Below, one piece after another: positions 1 through 8,878 of a stretch of 64,000 nucleotides of DNA. The translations under genes were made by a program, and so were the position numbers. Origin of the DNA: Ensifer sp. PDNC004 (GTDB lineage: Bacteria > Pseudomonadota > Alphaproteobacteria > Rhizobiales > Rhizobiaceae); the NCBI RefSeq assembly GCF_016919405.1, contig NZ_CP070354.1:690001-754000 (forward strand), written 5' to 3'. The notes under the pieces are model-generated. The model had not been told where the DNA came from. It was given only the letters and a program-made list of their open reading frames with translations, and did not search any database. Position 1 is the stretch's first letter, and each line of letters begins with the position of its first letter.

Positions 1-411
1 GGCGAATTCCAGGAAGGCCAGACCTGGGAGTGCCTTGCGGCGATGAGCTATCATGGCATCGACAACATCCGCGTCGTCGTCGACGTGAACCGCCAGCAAT
101 GCGACGGCGCGATGTCGTCGGTGCTCGACCTTGGCGATCTTGCGGCCCGCGTCAGCGCCTTCGGCGTCACCTGCCGGTCGGTGGACGGTCATGATCTCGA
201 CGCGCTGAGGGCCGCGGCCGGAAGCGCGGAACCGGGCAAGCCGCTGGTGATCCTCGCCAACACCTCACCCTACCAGGGCATGGACTTCCTCAAAAAACGT
301 TTCCCGCGGCTTCACTACGTGCGTTTCAAGAGCGCGGAAGAGCGGCTTGAAATGCAGGCGGCACTTGCGGCCGAACTCGGCGTCGACGCCGACGCAATGA
401 AAGGGGCCTGA
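1..411 (+). CDS. Transketolase N-terminal (ThDP-type) subunit, 3' part only
   Basis: The reading frame is open from the first base, so this is the C-terminal 136 residues of a gene that starts outside the window. The sequence (GEFQEGQTWECLAAMSYHG, then VVVDVNRQQCDGAM) matches the part of the transketolase pyrophosphate half in which an aged substrate-binding segment is followed by the NxxQ loop. Split transketolases encode the N-terminal and C-terminal halves as separate genes, and the next gene is the C-terminal half, two bases downstream. The pair would transfer a two-carbon ketol unit between sugar phosphates in the cytoplasm. The following RuBisCO-like gene suggests a specialised sugar pathway, for example the apulose-4-phosphate transketolase of apiose catabolism, rather than the housekeeping pentose phosphate enzyme. 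That substrate is inference. Confidence 0.85.
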   Translation, partial: GEFQEGQTWECLAAMSYHGIDNIRVVVDVNRQQCDGAMSSVLDLGDLAARVSAFGVTCRSVDGHDLDALRAAAGSAEPGKPLVILANTSPYQGMDFLKKRFPRLHYVRFKSAEERLEMQAALAAELGVDADAMKGA

Positions 412-413
412 AC

Positions 414-1415
414 ATGGTCGAGATCGTCAATCGTCCCTACGCCAAGGCATTCGAAACCTTTGCCACCGCACGGCCCGAGGTCCTCTGCCTTTCCGCTGAC
501 CTGACATCCTCCTGCGAGGTCGACGGCTTCCGCGACCGGCATCCGCAGAAATTCCTCTCGCTCGGCATGGCCGAGCAGAACATGCTGTCCTTTGCTGGCG
601 GGCTGGCGATGGAAGGCTACCGCCCGTTCATTCACACCTTTTCGGTCTTCCTCTACCGCCGCCCCTACGACCAACTCATCAACTCCATCGCCTATTCCAA
701 CCGCAAGGTTCGGCTGATGGGCTTCCTGCCCGGCATCACCACGCCCGGCGGCATCACCCATCAGGCGATCGAAGACATTGCGGTCTTGCGCGCCGTACCG
801 AACATGACGATCCTCGAGACCGGTGACGCCACCGAGGTTGAGACCGTTCTCGATGTGGCCGACAGCATCGACGGGCCCGTCTATGTGCGCGTGCTCCGCG
901 GCGAGGTCCCGCGTCTCTTCTCCACGCCTTTCGCGTTCAACAAGCTGCGGGTCCTGTCCGAGGGCGACGACATACTCGTCGTTTCCTCGGGCGTCTGCAC
1001 CGAGGAAGCGCTGCGCGCCACCCAACCGCTTCAGGCACGCGGCATCGGCATCACCCACCTGCACGCCTCGACCCTGAAACCCTTCGATCGCGACGGCCTC
1101 TTGAAGGCCGCGCGTGGCAAGAAGGGGGTCGTCACGCTGGAAAACCACACCATCGTCGGTGGCCTCGGCTCGCTCGTTGCGGAAATTCTGGCCGAAGAAG
1201 GCCTCGGCGTCCGCCTGAAGCGGCTCGGCCTCAACGACACCTTCGCCCATGGCGCGTCCAAGCCCTACCTCATGAAGAAGTATGGGCTCGATGCGAGCGC
1301 GCTCGTTGGCGCGATCGGAGATCTCGTCGGAAAGCCGCTGGAGATTGGCGAGGACGAATTGACGGAGGTCCGCATCGATCACGTGCATTCGGCACAGAAG
1401 GCGGAGGCGCTCTAG
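414..1415 (+). CDS. Transketolase C-terminal subunit
   Basis: A 333-residue protein with the order expected for the pyrimidine-binding and C-terminal domains of a split transketolase: the LGMAEQNMLSFAGGLAMEG segment near residues 45-63 contains the conserved Glu that activates thiamine diphosphate, and GGITHQAIEDIAVLRAVPNM follows. The usual length for this half is 300-330 residues. It starts two bases after the stop of the N-terminal half, so the two are surely co-transcribed and form a heteromeric enzyme. Its stop codon overlaps the GTG start of the RuBisCO-like gene by one base, tying all three into one operon. The precise ketose donor cannot be read from the sequence. Confidence 0.9.
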   Translation: MVEIVNRPYAKAFETFATARPEVLCLSADLTSSCEVDGFRDRHPQKFLSLGMAEQNMLSFAGGLAMEGYRPFIHTFSVFLYRRPYDQLINSIAYSNRKVRLMGFLPGITTPGGITHQAIEDIAVLRAVPNMTILETGDATEVETVLDVADSIDGPVYVRVLRGEVPRLFSTPFAFNKLRVLSEGDDILVVSSGVCTEEALRATQPLQARGIGITHLHASTLKPFDRDGLLKAARGKKGVVTLENHTIVGGLGSLVAEILAEEGLGVRLKRLGLNDTFAHGASKPYLMKKYGLDASALVGAIGDLVGKPLEIGEDELTEVRIDHVHSAQKAEAL

Positions 1416-2533
1416 TGGCTCCGCGTTTCACCGTCACCTACTACGTGCGCGCCGCTGAGGCCGAGGAGGCTAAGGCGCGCGCGCTCGACATCGCGCTGGA
1501 GCAGACCGTCGAAATTCCGCGCAGCGCTGTTCCCAAAGGCTATGTCGAGGATGAGATCCTCGGCAAGCTGGAGGACCTGAAGCCGGATCCGGCCGGCCGG
1601 CCGGGCTTTCTCGCCACGATCTCCTATTCCGACGACGATGTCGGCGGCGACTTTCTGCAGCTCTTGAACGTCATCTTCGGCAACAGTTCCATCAAGCCCG
1701 GCCTGAAGGTCGAGGATATCGGTCTTTCTCCGGGTATCCTTGCGCTTTGCGCAGGACCGAAGCACGGTATTGCCGGGCTTCGTGCCCGCGCAGGCGTGGG
1801 CGAAAGCCCTCTTTTGATGTCGGCGATCAAGCCCGTCGGGCTTTCGACATCCGAACTTGCGCGCCGTGCCCACGATTTCGCGCTTGGCGGCATGCACTTC
1901 GTCAAGGACGACCACGGTCTCGTCGATCAGGTGACGTCGCCTTTTTCCGAACGCCTGAGGGCCTGCATCGCGGCCGTCGGCGAGGCCAATGCCAAAACCG
2001 GTGGCAACACGAGCTTCGTGCCGAATGTCACCGGGCCGGCTTCAGCCGTGCTTGAGCGGGCGAAGGATGCGCAGGCAGCCGGTGCCGGTGCGGTAATGCT
2101 GGCCCCGGCTTTGACCGGTTATGATGTCGTCCGCACGCTTGCAGCCGACCCCGATTTCACCTTGCCGATCGTTTCGCACCCGGCCTTCTCGGGCGCAAAT
2201 GTGGTCTCTTCCGATTGCGGCTTCTCGCACCGGTCCTTCTTCGGCACGCTGCATCGGCTGATGGGGGCGGACGCGGTGATCTATCCGAACTTCGGAGGCC
2301 GCTTCGGTTTCACGCGAGAGGAATGCCTGTCTATCGCCCGGGCCTGCGCGGTCGACATGGGCGGGCCGAAGGCGATCGTCGCCGCTCCCGGTGGCGGCAT
2401 GACCTTCGAGCGGGTCCCCGAGATGCGCGAAGCCTACGGCAACGACGTCATGTACCTCATCGGCGGCGCCCTGCTTCAAGAGCCGAACCTCGTGGACGCT
2501 TGCCGCCGCCTGGTCGCCGCGGTCCATAGCTAG
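1415..2533 (+). CDS. RuBisCO-like protein (form IV, rhizobial non-photosynthetic type)
   Basis: A 372-residue member of the RuBisCO large-chain superfamily, shorter than true RuBisCO (about 460). The catalytic-barrel landmarks are visible: the first-loop lysine in SAIKPVG (K139), the metal-site motif GGMHFVKDDHG with the carbamylatable lysine at K164, and a loop-6 region reading YPNFGGRFGF near residue 293. The third metal ligand, Glu in KDDE of genuine RuBisCO, is His here (H167), and loop 6 lacks the usual GKxxG lysine, so CO2 fixation is not expected. Known relatives act in apionate/oxo-isoapionate phosphate decarboxylation or as enolase-like enzymes. Linkage to a split transketolase favours a branched-sugar pathway. 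The GTG start overlaps the upstream TAG, indicating translational coupling. Family assignment is strong, substrate uncertain. Confidence 0.85.
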   Translation: MAPRFTVTYYVRAAEAEEAKARALDIALEQTVEIPRSAVPKGYVEDEILGKLEDLKPDPAGRPGFLATISYSDDDVGGDFLQLLNVIFGNSSIKPGLKVEDIGLSPGILALCAGPKHGIAGLRARAGVGESPLLMSAIKPVGLSTSELARRAHDFALGGMHFVKDDHGLVDQVTSPFSERLRACIAAVGEANAKTGGNTSFVPNVTGPASAVLERAKDAQAAGAGAVMLAPALTGYDVVRTLAADPDFTLPIVSHPAFSGANVVSSDCGFSHRSFFGTLHRLMGADAVIYPNFGGRFGFTREECLSIARACAVDMGGPKAIVAAPGGGMTFERVPEMREAYGNDVMYLIGGALLQEPNLVDACRRLVAAVHS

Positions 2534-2557
2534 ACGCCCGCGGCATTGGTCGAGCCT

Positions 2558-2586
2558 GAGGGGCGCGCCGGGACGGCGCTCCCCTC
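2558..2586 (+). terminator. Hairpin downstream of the RuBisCO-like gene
   Basis: Arms GAGGGGCGCGCC and GGCGCTCCCCTC pair over 11 of 12 positions around a 5-base loop, 25 bases after the stop codon. No T-run follows, so this is either a weak terminator or an mRNA-end stabiliser. Confidence 0.5.
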
Positions 2587-3230
2587 GTTCGCTGCAGCCG
2601 AAAGGTCCGCCCTCTCTGTTGGGCCGCAAGTGGCTAGCGCATGGCCGCGGCCTGGGACCAGACATCCATCCAGCCTCCATCAGGTGTCTCATAGTCACCG
2701 GTATGCGCTTAGTCGCCGAGTGCTGGCGTTTTCAGGGCCGTACCTCGGTCGAAGTAAGGGATCGCGTGATCTCCTTTGTGATGCGGCGCGGGTGCCACAG
2801 GTGGGCGCTGCCGAGCCGCAATTTATCTCGTCGCGCGCCCGAGTGGCTTTCTCGGTCCGGCCAGCCATCGCTGCTGCGGTACGCCCTTCCCTCTCAATAC
2901 ATGCGCTGCCACCCCAAGACGTGCTTGCACACTCGCCATGGCACAGACCATCAGGGCGTTGCGAGGCGCCCGCCGGGCGGCTGAATGTGATCGGGCTTCT
3001 CAGGCGTCGTTCCCTTACGAATCCGTAAGTTCTGCGTAAAGCCACCGTGAGAATCGGTCCTCAATATCCGGCGCGGCAGGCCATCCGCCCGGCTCGGCCC
3101 GAGAACCGCGGGGCCTGAGGGTTCAGTCGCATCCAATCCAGGTGCGAAGACCTCGGCGTCCCGGCGATCACCTCTCTCGCCGATCACCCCACGTCGAGAC
3201 GGTCAACCATTTTTCCCGATAGGAAGCATC
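2587..3230. other. Intergenic region without recognisable gene
   Basis: About 640 bases between the sugar operon and the COG4705 pseudogene. Short open frames exist on both strands, but none gives a recognisable protein and none has a good ribosome binding site. The only structured element I see is the CTTACG/CGTAAG inverted repeat described separately. Confidence 0.5.
3014..3029. promoter_or_regulatory. Inverted repeat CTTACG-N4-CGTAAG
   Basis: A perfect 6-bp inverted repeat with a 4-base centre, followed 6 bases later by another CGTAAA half-like site. It lies about 200 bases upstream of the broken COG4705 gene. The arrangement resembles a binding site for a response regulator. The link to the downstream gene is inference. 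Confidence 0.35.
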
Positions 3231-3870
3231 ATGGTTTCAAAAACCGCATCTGAGCTCTCCGGCAAACGCCCACGGCCGCGCCACTTACCAAGGTCGCCGC
3301 AGTGACGCTGGTTTTTTGGATCATGAAGATCCTCGCCACCACCCTTGGTGAGACCGCAGGCGACTTCATCTCCATGACACTCAATCTCGGCTATTATGTC
3401 GGGTTCGGCATCACACTTGCAGCGTTGCTGGTCGTCCTCGTCGCGCAGATCTCCGCACGGAAATTCTATTCGCCGCTGTTCTGGCTGGCGATCGTCGCGA
3501 CCGCCACGGCCGGCACGGAAATATCCGATATGATCGATCGGTCCTTCGGCCTCGGTTACCTCTCGGGTCAATCATCCTGACGCTCGGGCTCGCAATATCG
3601 CTCGCTGTTTGGTATTCGCGGGACGCCAAGCTTGATGTCGCGCACGTCAACCGCCGGGATACCGAGACCCTATTCTGGATTGCGGTCGTCTTCTCAAATA
3701 GCCTTGGCACGGCCTTCGGTGATTTTCTGACCAAGCCCATCGAAAAGGGCGGATTGAACCTGCCGCGCGACAACGCTTCGCTGGTCACGCTTGGCCTCCC
3801 TGGTCGTTGTCCTGATGCTGTCCATGTGGAAGCAGCGATCAAAGATGGTCGCCCAGCCGGCGTGGTGCCT
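3231..3870 (+). pseudogene. COG4705-type membrane protein, multiply frameshifted
   Basis: Three reading frames must be joined to recover the protein. MVSKTASELS starts in one frame, KVAAVTLVFWIMKILATTLG through SDMIDRSFGLGYL continues in a second, ILTLGLAISLAVWYSRD and ETLFWIAVVFSNSLGTAFGD lie in a third, and ASLVVVLMLSMWKQRSK ends in yet another frame. Together they give about 210 residues with repeated hydrophobic segments and the paired LGETAGD / LGTAFGD motifs typical of the uncharacterised COG4705 membrane-anchored family. At least three frame breaks (near 3270, 3575 and 3795) make a functional product very unlikely. The intact family is an integral membrane protein of unknown function, often next to two-component genes in rhizobia. 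Confidence 0.8.
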
Positions 3871-4334
3871 CGACAATCCAACGGATGTCTGCTCCGCAGG
3901 CGCATTTCGCCTGCGCAGTTTTGTCCTGGCTCAAGGCGACCCTTCGCGCAGCAGTGGGACATGCAGGGTCAACCAAGGATGATGAGGCACTGACTGGGCG
4001 GACTATCGGCATTAGCGCGTAAACCGAACGTCTGCAGATGATTCGCGGCTGGCGGGTCGGTGCCGATTCACGAGTCTAGGCCCAATGCTCGCGCAATCGC
4101 CTCTCGGTTGTGGGTCTGGGCGAACAAAGGTGTGCGCAAACTCATCGCCTGGTGGCCCATCTCGTCCAGGAAAGATGAACGAATCCAATAGGTTGATGGG
4201 GTTTCGTCGGGTAAGCTTCACAATCAGCCTTGAGGCTTTGTTAACCCTATTGTTCTGGACGGTCCGGGAGAATCGTGTTTTATCTTTGGCGGGCAATGGC
4301 CGGTAAACCGACTTTCGGCCGCCAAGAGGGAAAA
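3871..4334. other. Upstream region of repABC
   Basis: About 460 bases between the COG4705 remnant and repA with no convincing gene. It should hold the repA promoter and operator, but I could not assign hexamers with confidence. A TTGAGG/TTGTTAACC stretch near 4230-4245 is the most A+T-rich part. Confidence 0.4.
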
Positions 4335-5558
4335 ATGGCGATAGCTAGACCTGCAGAAACTGACGTTCAACTCAAGGAAGACGCTGCCGCCAAGATATTG
4401 CGGCACGCCGGTCTTTTGTCGAGCCAGTTGCAGCAACTGCGAACGCGCATGTATCCGCCGAAGTCCGAGAAGACCTTGAGGTCGTTTCTGACGAACGAAG
4501 TTTCGAAGCTGACATCCATACCGGATTCGACGCTGAAGCTGATGTCGTCCGAGGGGCGCGGGCCCAAGCCAAGCCGCCTGGAGAACAATCACCGGGTCTA
4601 CACGCTCGCGCAGATCAACGAGCTTCGGGAGCTGTTTGCAAAGCAGAAGCCTTCCGAGGCGCTCCGCTTCCTGCCTCGCCGCCGCCCGGGCGAACATCTT
4701 CAGGTCCTTGCGATCGCCAACTTCAAAGGCGGTAGCGCCAAGACGACCACATGTGTCCATCTTGCGCATTATCTGGCGCTCAATGGCTATCGCGTACTCG
4801 CGCTCGATCTCGATCCTCAGGCATCGCTCTCGGCACTGTTTGGCGCGCAGCCGGAACTCGATGTCGGCGCCAACGAAACGATTTACGCGGCACTTCGCTA
4901 CGACGATGCCGAGCGCCGGCCGATCCGGGACATCATCCGCAAGACCTACTTCGAAGGCGTCGATCTCGTACCGGGCAACCTCGAAGTCATGGAATACGAG
5001 CACGAGACGCCGCGTGTGCTCGCAAGCAAATCGAGCTCCGGCGCCATCTTCTTCGAGCGCTTGAAACTCGCACTTTCCGAGGTGGAAGACGACTACGACG
5101 TCGTCCTCCTGGATACGCCTCCTTCCCTCGGCTTCCTGACGCTGAGCGCGATTTACGCCGCCACGAGCATGATCATCACCGTTCACCCGGCGATGCTCGA
5201 CGTTGCATCGATGAGCCAGTTCCTCTTGATGATGGGCGACCTGATCGGCGTGTTGAACGATAACGGTGCTCAGCTCGACCAGGATTTCATTCGTTACCTC
5301 GTGACGCGGCACGATCCGAACGACGCACCTCAGTCGCAGGTCGTGGCAATGTTGCGTCATCTCTTCGGCTCGGACGTGCTCCTGCCGACCGCGATCGAAA
5401 GCACGGCAGTCGAGGCGGCGGGCCTGGCCAAACGGTCGATCTATGAGCTCGAAATGGGCCAGATCGGCCGCGACACGCACAAGCGGGCCCGTGAAGCTGT
5501 CGATGGCGTGAACGAGGCCATCATTCGTTTGATCAACTCGAGCTGGGGACGTGAATGA
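4335..5558 (+). CDS. repA: RepA, ParA-type plasmid partition ATPase
   Basis: A 407-residue repABC RepA. An N-terminal winged-helix-like region (TNEVSKLTSIPDSTLKLMS) is followed by a ParA ATPase domain with the deviant Walker A motif KGGSAKTTT at residues 131-139 and the DPQASLSALFGAQPE switch I segment. RepA segregates the plasmid with RepB and represses the repABC promoter. I chose the ATG preceded by AGAGGGAAAA; an in-frame ATG 60 bases upstream lacks a good ribosome binding site and would add residues unlike the family. Its stop overlaps the RepB start by four bases (ATGA), the usual arrangement in these operons. Confidence 0.95.
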   Translation: MAIARPAETDVQLKEDAAAKILRHAGLLSSQLQQLRTRMYPPKSEKTLRSFLTNEVSKLTSIPDSTLKLMSSEGRGPKPSRLENNHRVYTLAQINELRELFAKQKPSEALRFLPRRRPGEHLQVLAIANFKGGSAKTTTCVHLAHYLALNGYRVLALDLDPQASLSALFGAQPELDVGANETIYAALRYDDAERRPIRDIIRKTYFEGVDLVPGNLEVMEYEHETPRVLASKSSSGAIFFERLKLALSEVEDDYDVVLLDTPPSLGFLTLSAIYAATSMIITVHPAMLDVASMSQFLLMMGDLIGVLNDNGAQLDQDFIRYLVTRHDPNDAPQSQVVAMLRHLFGSDVLLPTAIESTAVEAAGLAKRSIYELEMGQIGRDTHKRAREAVDGVNEAIIRLINSSWGRE

Positions 5559-6589
5559 GCAAGAACGCCCGCAAATCGATCGTCGCCAGCTTCGGCCTGC
5601 TTTCGGCCGAACTGGAAAGCAACCTTGCTGCGAAAGAGCAATCGACGACGCCCGCTCCTCCTGCTGCTCCCAATCGGGTCGGCGCCGGCGTGGTCGGTGC
5701 CGCGCATCGAGCGATCGACGACATACGGGCCGAGCGCGATCGGCTGAAAGCACTGGTCGAGTCGGGTGGCGGCGCGATCCGAGAGCTTGATCCTTCACTG
5801 GTCGATCCCTCCCCCTATCCGGACAGGCTGCCGGACGATGACGGGGCCGACTTCGAAGCCTTCAAGCGCTCGATCGATGCAGAAGGACAGAAGGTTCCGG
5901 TCCAGGTTCGCAAACACCCCTCGTCGGCGGGACGCTACCAGATCATTTACGGCCACCGGCGGTGGCTTGCCGCAAAACAGCTTGGCAAGCCCGTTCGCGC
6001 GATCGAAGTCGAAATATCGGATCTGGACCTGGTCGTTGCTCAGGGCGTCGAGAATGCGAGCCGGCAAGATCTCACCTGGATCGAACGCGCCTTATTCGCC
6101 TCGCGCATGGACGACGCCGGTATCAAGCCGCGCGACATAAAGGCGGCACTGTCGATCGACGACCCGGAGCTCGCCAAGATGCGCAGCGTTTACCGCGTGG
6201 TCCCGACCGACGTGATCGAGGCCATCGGTCGCGCGCCAAAGATTGGCCGGCCGCGCTGGCTCGAATTCGCCAAGACAATCGCTGACCATCCGGAATCCGT
6301 TGCGGCCGCTCGACAGATCCTGTCTGAGGCGCGCGCCGCTTCGCCGTTGTCCGATCAACGCTTCCAGCGTGCTTTCGAAACCATAAAACCCGCGAACGCG
6401 GTACGCCAGGACGGCACGGACTTGTCCGATGCTTCCGGCAACAAGCTGGGTTCCTGGAAGCTTTCGGCCAAGGAGGTGCGGATATCGGCCGACGGGCCTC
6501 TCGGTGTGGAATTCGTCAAATTCGTCGGGGAGGAACTGCCAGCGCTCGTCGCGCGGTTCTCTCGCGACCGCAAGGATCAAGGCCTCTGA
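5555..6589 (+). CDS. repB: RepB, ParB-type centromere-binding partition protein
   Basis: A 344-residue ParB-family protein of repABC type. The N-terminus MSKNARKSIVASFGLLSAEL is a typical RepB start. The ParB/sulfiredoxin-like domain contains the arginine-rich YGHRRWLAAK motif near residues 130-140 and ENASRQDLTWIERALF near 165-180, followed by the DNA-binding helix-turn-helix region. RepB would load on parS and act with RepA in segregation. Translation is coupled to repA by an ATGA overlap. I looked for the rhizobial parS consensus GTTNNNNGCNNNNAAC around the cassette and did not find a clean copy. Confidence 0.95.
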   Translation: MSKNARKSIVASFGLLSAELESNLAAKEQSTTPAPPAAPNRVGAGVVGAAHRAIDDIRAERDRLKALVESGGGAIRELDPSLVDPSPYPDRLPDDDGADFEAFKRSIDAEGQKVPVQVRKHPSSAGRYQIIYGHRRWLAAKQLGKPVRAIEVEISDLDLVVAQGVENASRQDLTWIERALFASRMDDAGIKPRDIKAALSIDDPELAKMRSVYRVVPTDVIEAIGRAPKIGRPRWLEFAKTIADHPESVAAARQILSEARAASPLSDQRFQRAFETIKPANAVRQDGTDLSDASGNKLGSWKLSAKEVRISADGPLGVEFVKFVGEELPALVARFSRDRKDQGL

Positions 6590-6637
6590 CAACGGTCGGA
6601 GATGCAATCGGATACGTGAACACGAAAGGACTGCTGC

Positions 6638-6676
6638 AAAAGAAAAAGGCCCCCAAACGTTGCCGTCGTGGAAGCC
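6638..6676 (-). terminator. Intrinsic terminator of the antisense RNA
   Basis: The RNA reads GGCTTCC, a long loop, then GGGGGCC, pairing over seven positions with two G-U pairs, and ends in TTTTTCTTTT. The loop is about 15 bases and could form the target-recognition loop for repC mRNA. Confidence 0.65.
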
Positions 6677-6692
6677 TCTCTCATATCTGGAC
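6638..6692 (-). ncRNA. Counter-transcribed antisense RNA (incompatibility RNA) of repABC
   Basis: The repB-repC intergenic region of this family always encodes a small antisense RNA that blocks repC expression and determines incompatibility. Here the minus strand has a TTGACG -35, a 17-bp spacer, a GATTCT -10 and, about 55 bases on, an intrinsic terminator with a 7-bp stem followed by TTTTTCTTTT. The inferred transcript of about 55 nucleotides has the expected size and position. The exact 5' end is an estimate. Confidence 0.8.
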
Positions 6693-6698
6693 AATCTG

Positions 6699-6727
6699 AG
6701 AATCGCATTTCCACGAATCCCCGTCAA
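6699..6727 (-). promoter_or_regulatory. Promoter of the repABC antisense RNA
   Basis: On the minus strand TTGACG (6722-6727) and GATTCT (6699-6704) are separated by 17 bp. The -35 is near consensus and the -10 is moderate. Confidence 0.6.
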
Positions 6728-6787
6728 GAGACTTTGGCACCTAATTTGGTGAGCGGATTTCTTTTGCCTTCTGAAGGGTGAGGGAAA

Positions 6788-7999
6788 ATGCAGAGTGCAA
6801 ATGTGACGACGCCCTTTGGGCGGCGGCCGATGACGCTTGCGCTGGTGAGGCGACAAGTAGCATCCGTCGAGATCACGCCGGACAAGTCGGCGGATAAGTG
6901 GAAGGTCTTTCGCGACGCCTGTGAGGCGCGGCCGCTTCTCGGCCTGCAGGACAGGGCACTGGCCGTCCTTGATGCGCTGTTGAGCTTCTATCCCGAGACC
7001 GACCTTCGCCAGGGTCAATCCCTGATCGTCTTTCCGTCGAATACTCAGCTTTCAATTCGTGCGCATGGCATCGCCGGCGCGACTTTGCGTCGCCACCTGG
7101 CAGCACTCGTCGATGCTGGGCTTATCGTTCGCAAGGACAGCGCGAATGGCAAGCGTTACGTTCGCAAGGATAGGTCGGGGGACGTCGAAGACGCGTTCGG
7201 TTTCGATCTCGCACCTCTGCTCGCGCGATCGGAGGAACTTGCTCAAATGGCCCAACAGGTCGCAGCAGAACGGACGCTCTTTCGGCGCACCAAGGAGGCC
7301 CTCACGATCAGGCGCCGAGACGCACGTAAGCTCATTTCTGCCGCTATAGAGGAGGGGGCGAGCGGCGATTGGGGGAAGATCGAGGCTGTTTACCTGGCCC
7401 TCGTTGCGCGTATGCCGCGCTCTCCATCCATCCATGACCTCAAGGCGCTGCTCGAAGAAATGGAACTGCTGTGCGCTGAGATCCTCAATCAATTGGAAGA
7501 TCAGCAAAATTCTCAAAATATGAGCAGCAATGATGCTCGTTCTGAGCGTCATATACAGAATTCAAATACCGAATCCCTTAGTGAACTTGAACCTAGCTCT
7601 CGAAATGAGCTGGGGGCGAAGCCAGAGCGAGAAAAGCGACAGACCGCAGAGCCGCTTAAGGCGTTCCCATTGGCGATGGTTTTGCGGGCCTGCCCTGAGA
7701 TCGGGCTTTACGGGCAGAGCGGCGAGATATCGAACTGGCGCGACTTCATGGCGGCCGCCGTGGTCGTTCGCTCGATGCTGGGCATCAGCCCGAGTGCCTA
7801 TCAGGATGCCTGTGATGTGATGGGACCCGAAAATGCAGCGGTGGCGCTTGCCTGCATGCTGGAAAGAGCTGGGCACATCAATTCTGCGGGCGGTTATCTC
7901 CGCGATCTGACCTCGAAGGCGCGGCGCGGTGAGTTCTCGCTCGGTCCGATGTTGATGGCGCTCTTGCGCGGGGCCGGCGGGATGCGGAATGCAGGGTAG
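6788..7999 (+). CDS. repC: RepC, replication initiator
   Basis: A 403-residue RepC, the essential initiator of repABC replicons. The N-terminal half (WKVFRDACEARPLLGLQDRALAVLDALLSF is a hallmark region) forms the DNA-binding domain. The middle, around residues 240-285, is a low-complexity Asn/Ser/Glu-rich linker. The C-terminal half (CPEIGLYGQSGEI, and VMGPENAAVALACMLERAGHI) is the conserved RepC C-terminal domain. A GAGGGAAAATG start gives a good ribosome binding site. The origin of this replicon class lies inside the coding sequence, in the A+T-rich linker region. Expression is controlled by the antisense RNA just upstream. Confidence 0.95.
   Translation: MQSANVTTPFGRRPMTLALVRRQVASVEITPDKSADKWKVFRDACEARPLLGLQDRALAVLDALLSFYPETDLRQGQSLIVFPSNTQLSIRAHGIAGATLRRHLAALVDAGLIVRKDSANGKRYVRKDRSGDVEDAFGFDLAPLLARSEELAQMAQQVAAERTLFRRTKEALTIRRRDARKLISAAIEEGASGDWGKIEAVYLALVARMPRSPSIHDLKALLEEMELLCAEILNQLEDQQNSQNMSSNDARSERHIQNSNTESLSELEPSSRNELGAKPEREKRQTAEPLKAFPLAMVLRACPEIGLYGQSGEISNWRDFMAAAVVVRSMLGISPSAYQDACDVMGPENAAVALACMLERAGHINSAGGYLRDLTSKARRGEFSLGPMLMALLRGAGGMRNAG
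7495..7610. other. Probable oriV inside repC (A+T-rich segment)
   Basis: This part of repC is clearly richer in A+T than its surroundings and contains short repeats such as CAAAATTCTCAAAATATGAG. In studied repABC plasmids the origin maps to the A+T-rich centre of repC, which corresponds to the linker encoded here. Position by analogy only. Confidence 0.55.
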
Positions 8000-8802
8000 A
8001 GTTCCAACGCGCGGTCGCCGCCTTGCGACGAAAGCGACTTCGCAAGCATCGGGTGGGTGACATCAATGGGCGACCAGGCGGGAAAGCTGTCAAAGCGGTG
8101 ACGCATCTGAAGCGGCGATGATCCGCTGCCGTATAACGGTTTCGCGATGGGTGCTGGGAGGAGCATCGCCAAACCCGCGGGATGATGCCGGCTCTACTTG
8201 AGCAGGAAGCGGCGCTCGCCGAAATTACCCAAGGGCCCTGTCGTTCACAGGTTTCGTTCTCGGATGGTGTCTTGCTGGCGAGTTGCCGACGGATCCAAGT
8301 CCCCTCCCCTCTTGTCGAGATTAGGCGGCACTGAAGTTCATTCCAACCCAAGCCAGCACCGCAGCCAGCCTTGGTCATGCCAGCGTCCGGTCTACCGTTC
8401 TTCAGCCGTGCGGATTTTTCCGTCATCTGCGTTTCGTGGAAGGTTGAGCAAGATCACCTGGGGTGCAGTTAAGCTTCCATCCGACTTTCGGTAGAATGCC
8501 GCTAACCTGGCGTCGTCGAACCTAGATGGCGCGATCACATCTGTAGCCGCCATAGCGATCAGGCCACATTCGGCCCCGAGGGAATGTGGCCGTCTAACTT
8601 AGACATCGGGCAAAGATGGTTGGCGGTTGGCACAGAGGGTTGATCCTCGAACGCGCAGCTCCGGAGATGTCGTTTCGACAGGGAAGTAATTGTCGTCATG
8701 TCGCGCGAATGCGGGGCAAGCCTTCGCTGGTGGGAGTTTTCAAGGGTGGCCGGAACGCGGCTTGTCTGTTCTCGGGTTTGATCGACAGAAACTGCGGTGT
8801 AT
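8000..8802. other. Region downstream of repC without recognisable gene
   Basis: About 800 bases between repC and the next gene. Open frames overlap each other on both strands and give arginine/proline/serine-rich translations typical of non-coding frames in GC-rich DNA. I see no recognisable remnant. Confidence 0.4.
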
Positions 8803-8828
8803 CGTCTGTCGTGGCTACTCGACAGACG
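8803..8828. promoter_or_regulatory. Inverted repeat CGTCTGTCG-N8-CGACAGACG
   Basis: A perfect 9-bp inverted repeat with an 8-base centre, 50 bases upstream of the GNAT-like gene. It could be an operator or an mRNA leader hairpin. Confidence 0.45.
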
Positions 8829-8878
8829 AGCGAAAAACGGACAGGTCGGGCGTTTGCCATTCAGTTCAACAGGTACCC

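Noticed and set aside
315..1388. Minus-strand frame of 357 codons opposite the transketolase gene
   Set aside because: Shadow frame; the plus-strand transketolase is well supported.
4224..5798. Long open frame on the minus strand (524 codons) opposite repA
   Set aside because: It is the antisense shadow of repA, with Arg/His/Asp-rich translation and no family match; repA itself is certain.
7878..8426. 182-codon minus-strand frame overlapping the end of repC
   Set aside because: Ser/Arg-rich, runs into repC antisense; judged non-coding.
4000..8500. Search for a parS centromere near repABC
   Set aside because: No clean GTTNNNNGCNNNNAAC palindrome was found by eye; a degenerate or more distant site cannot be excluded.
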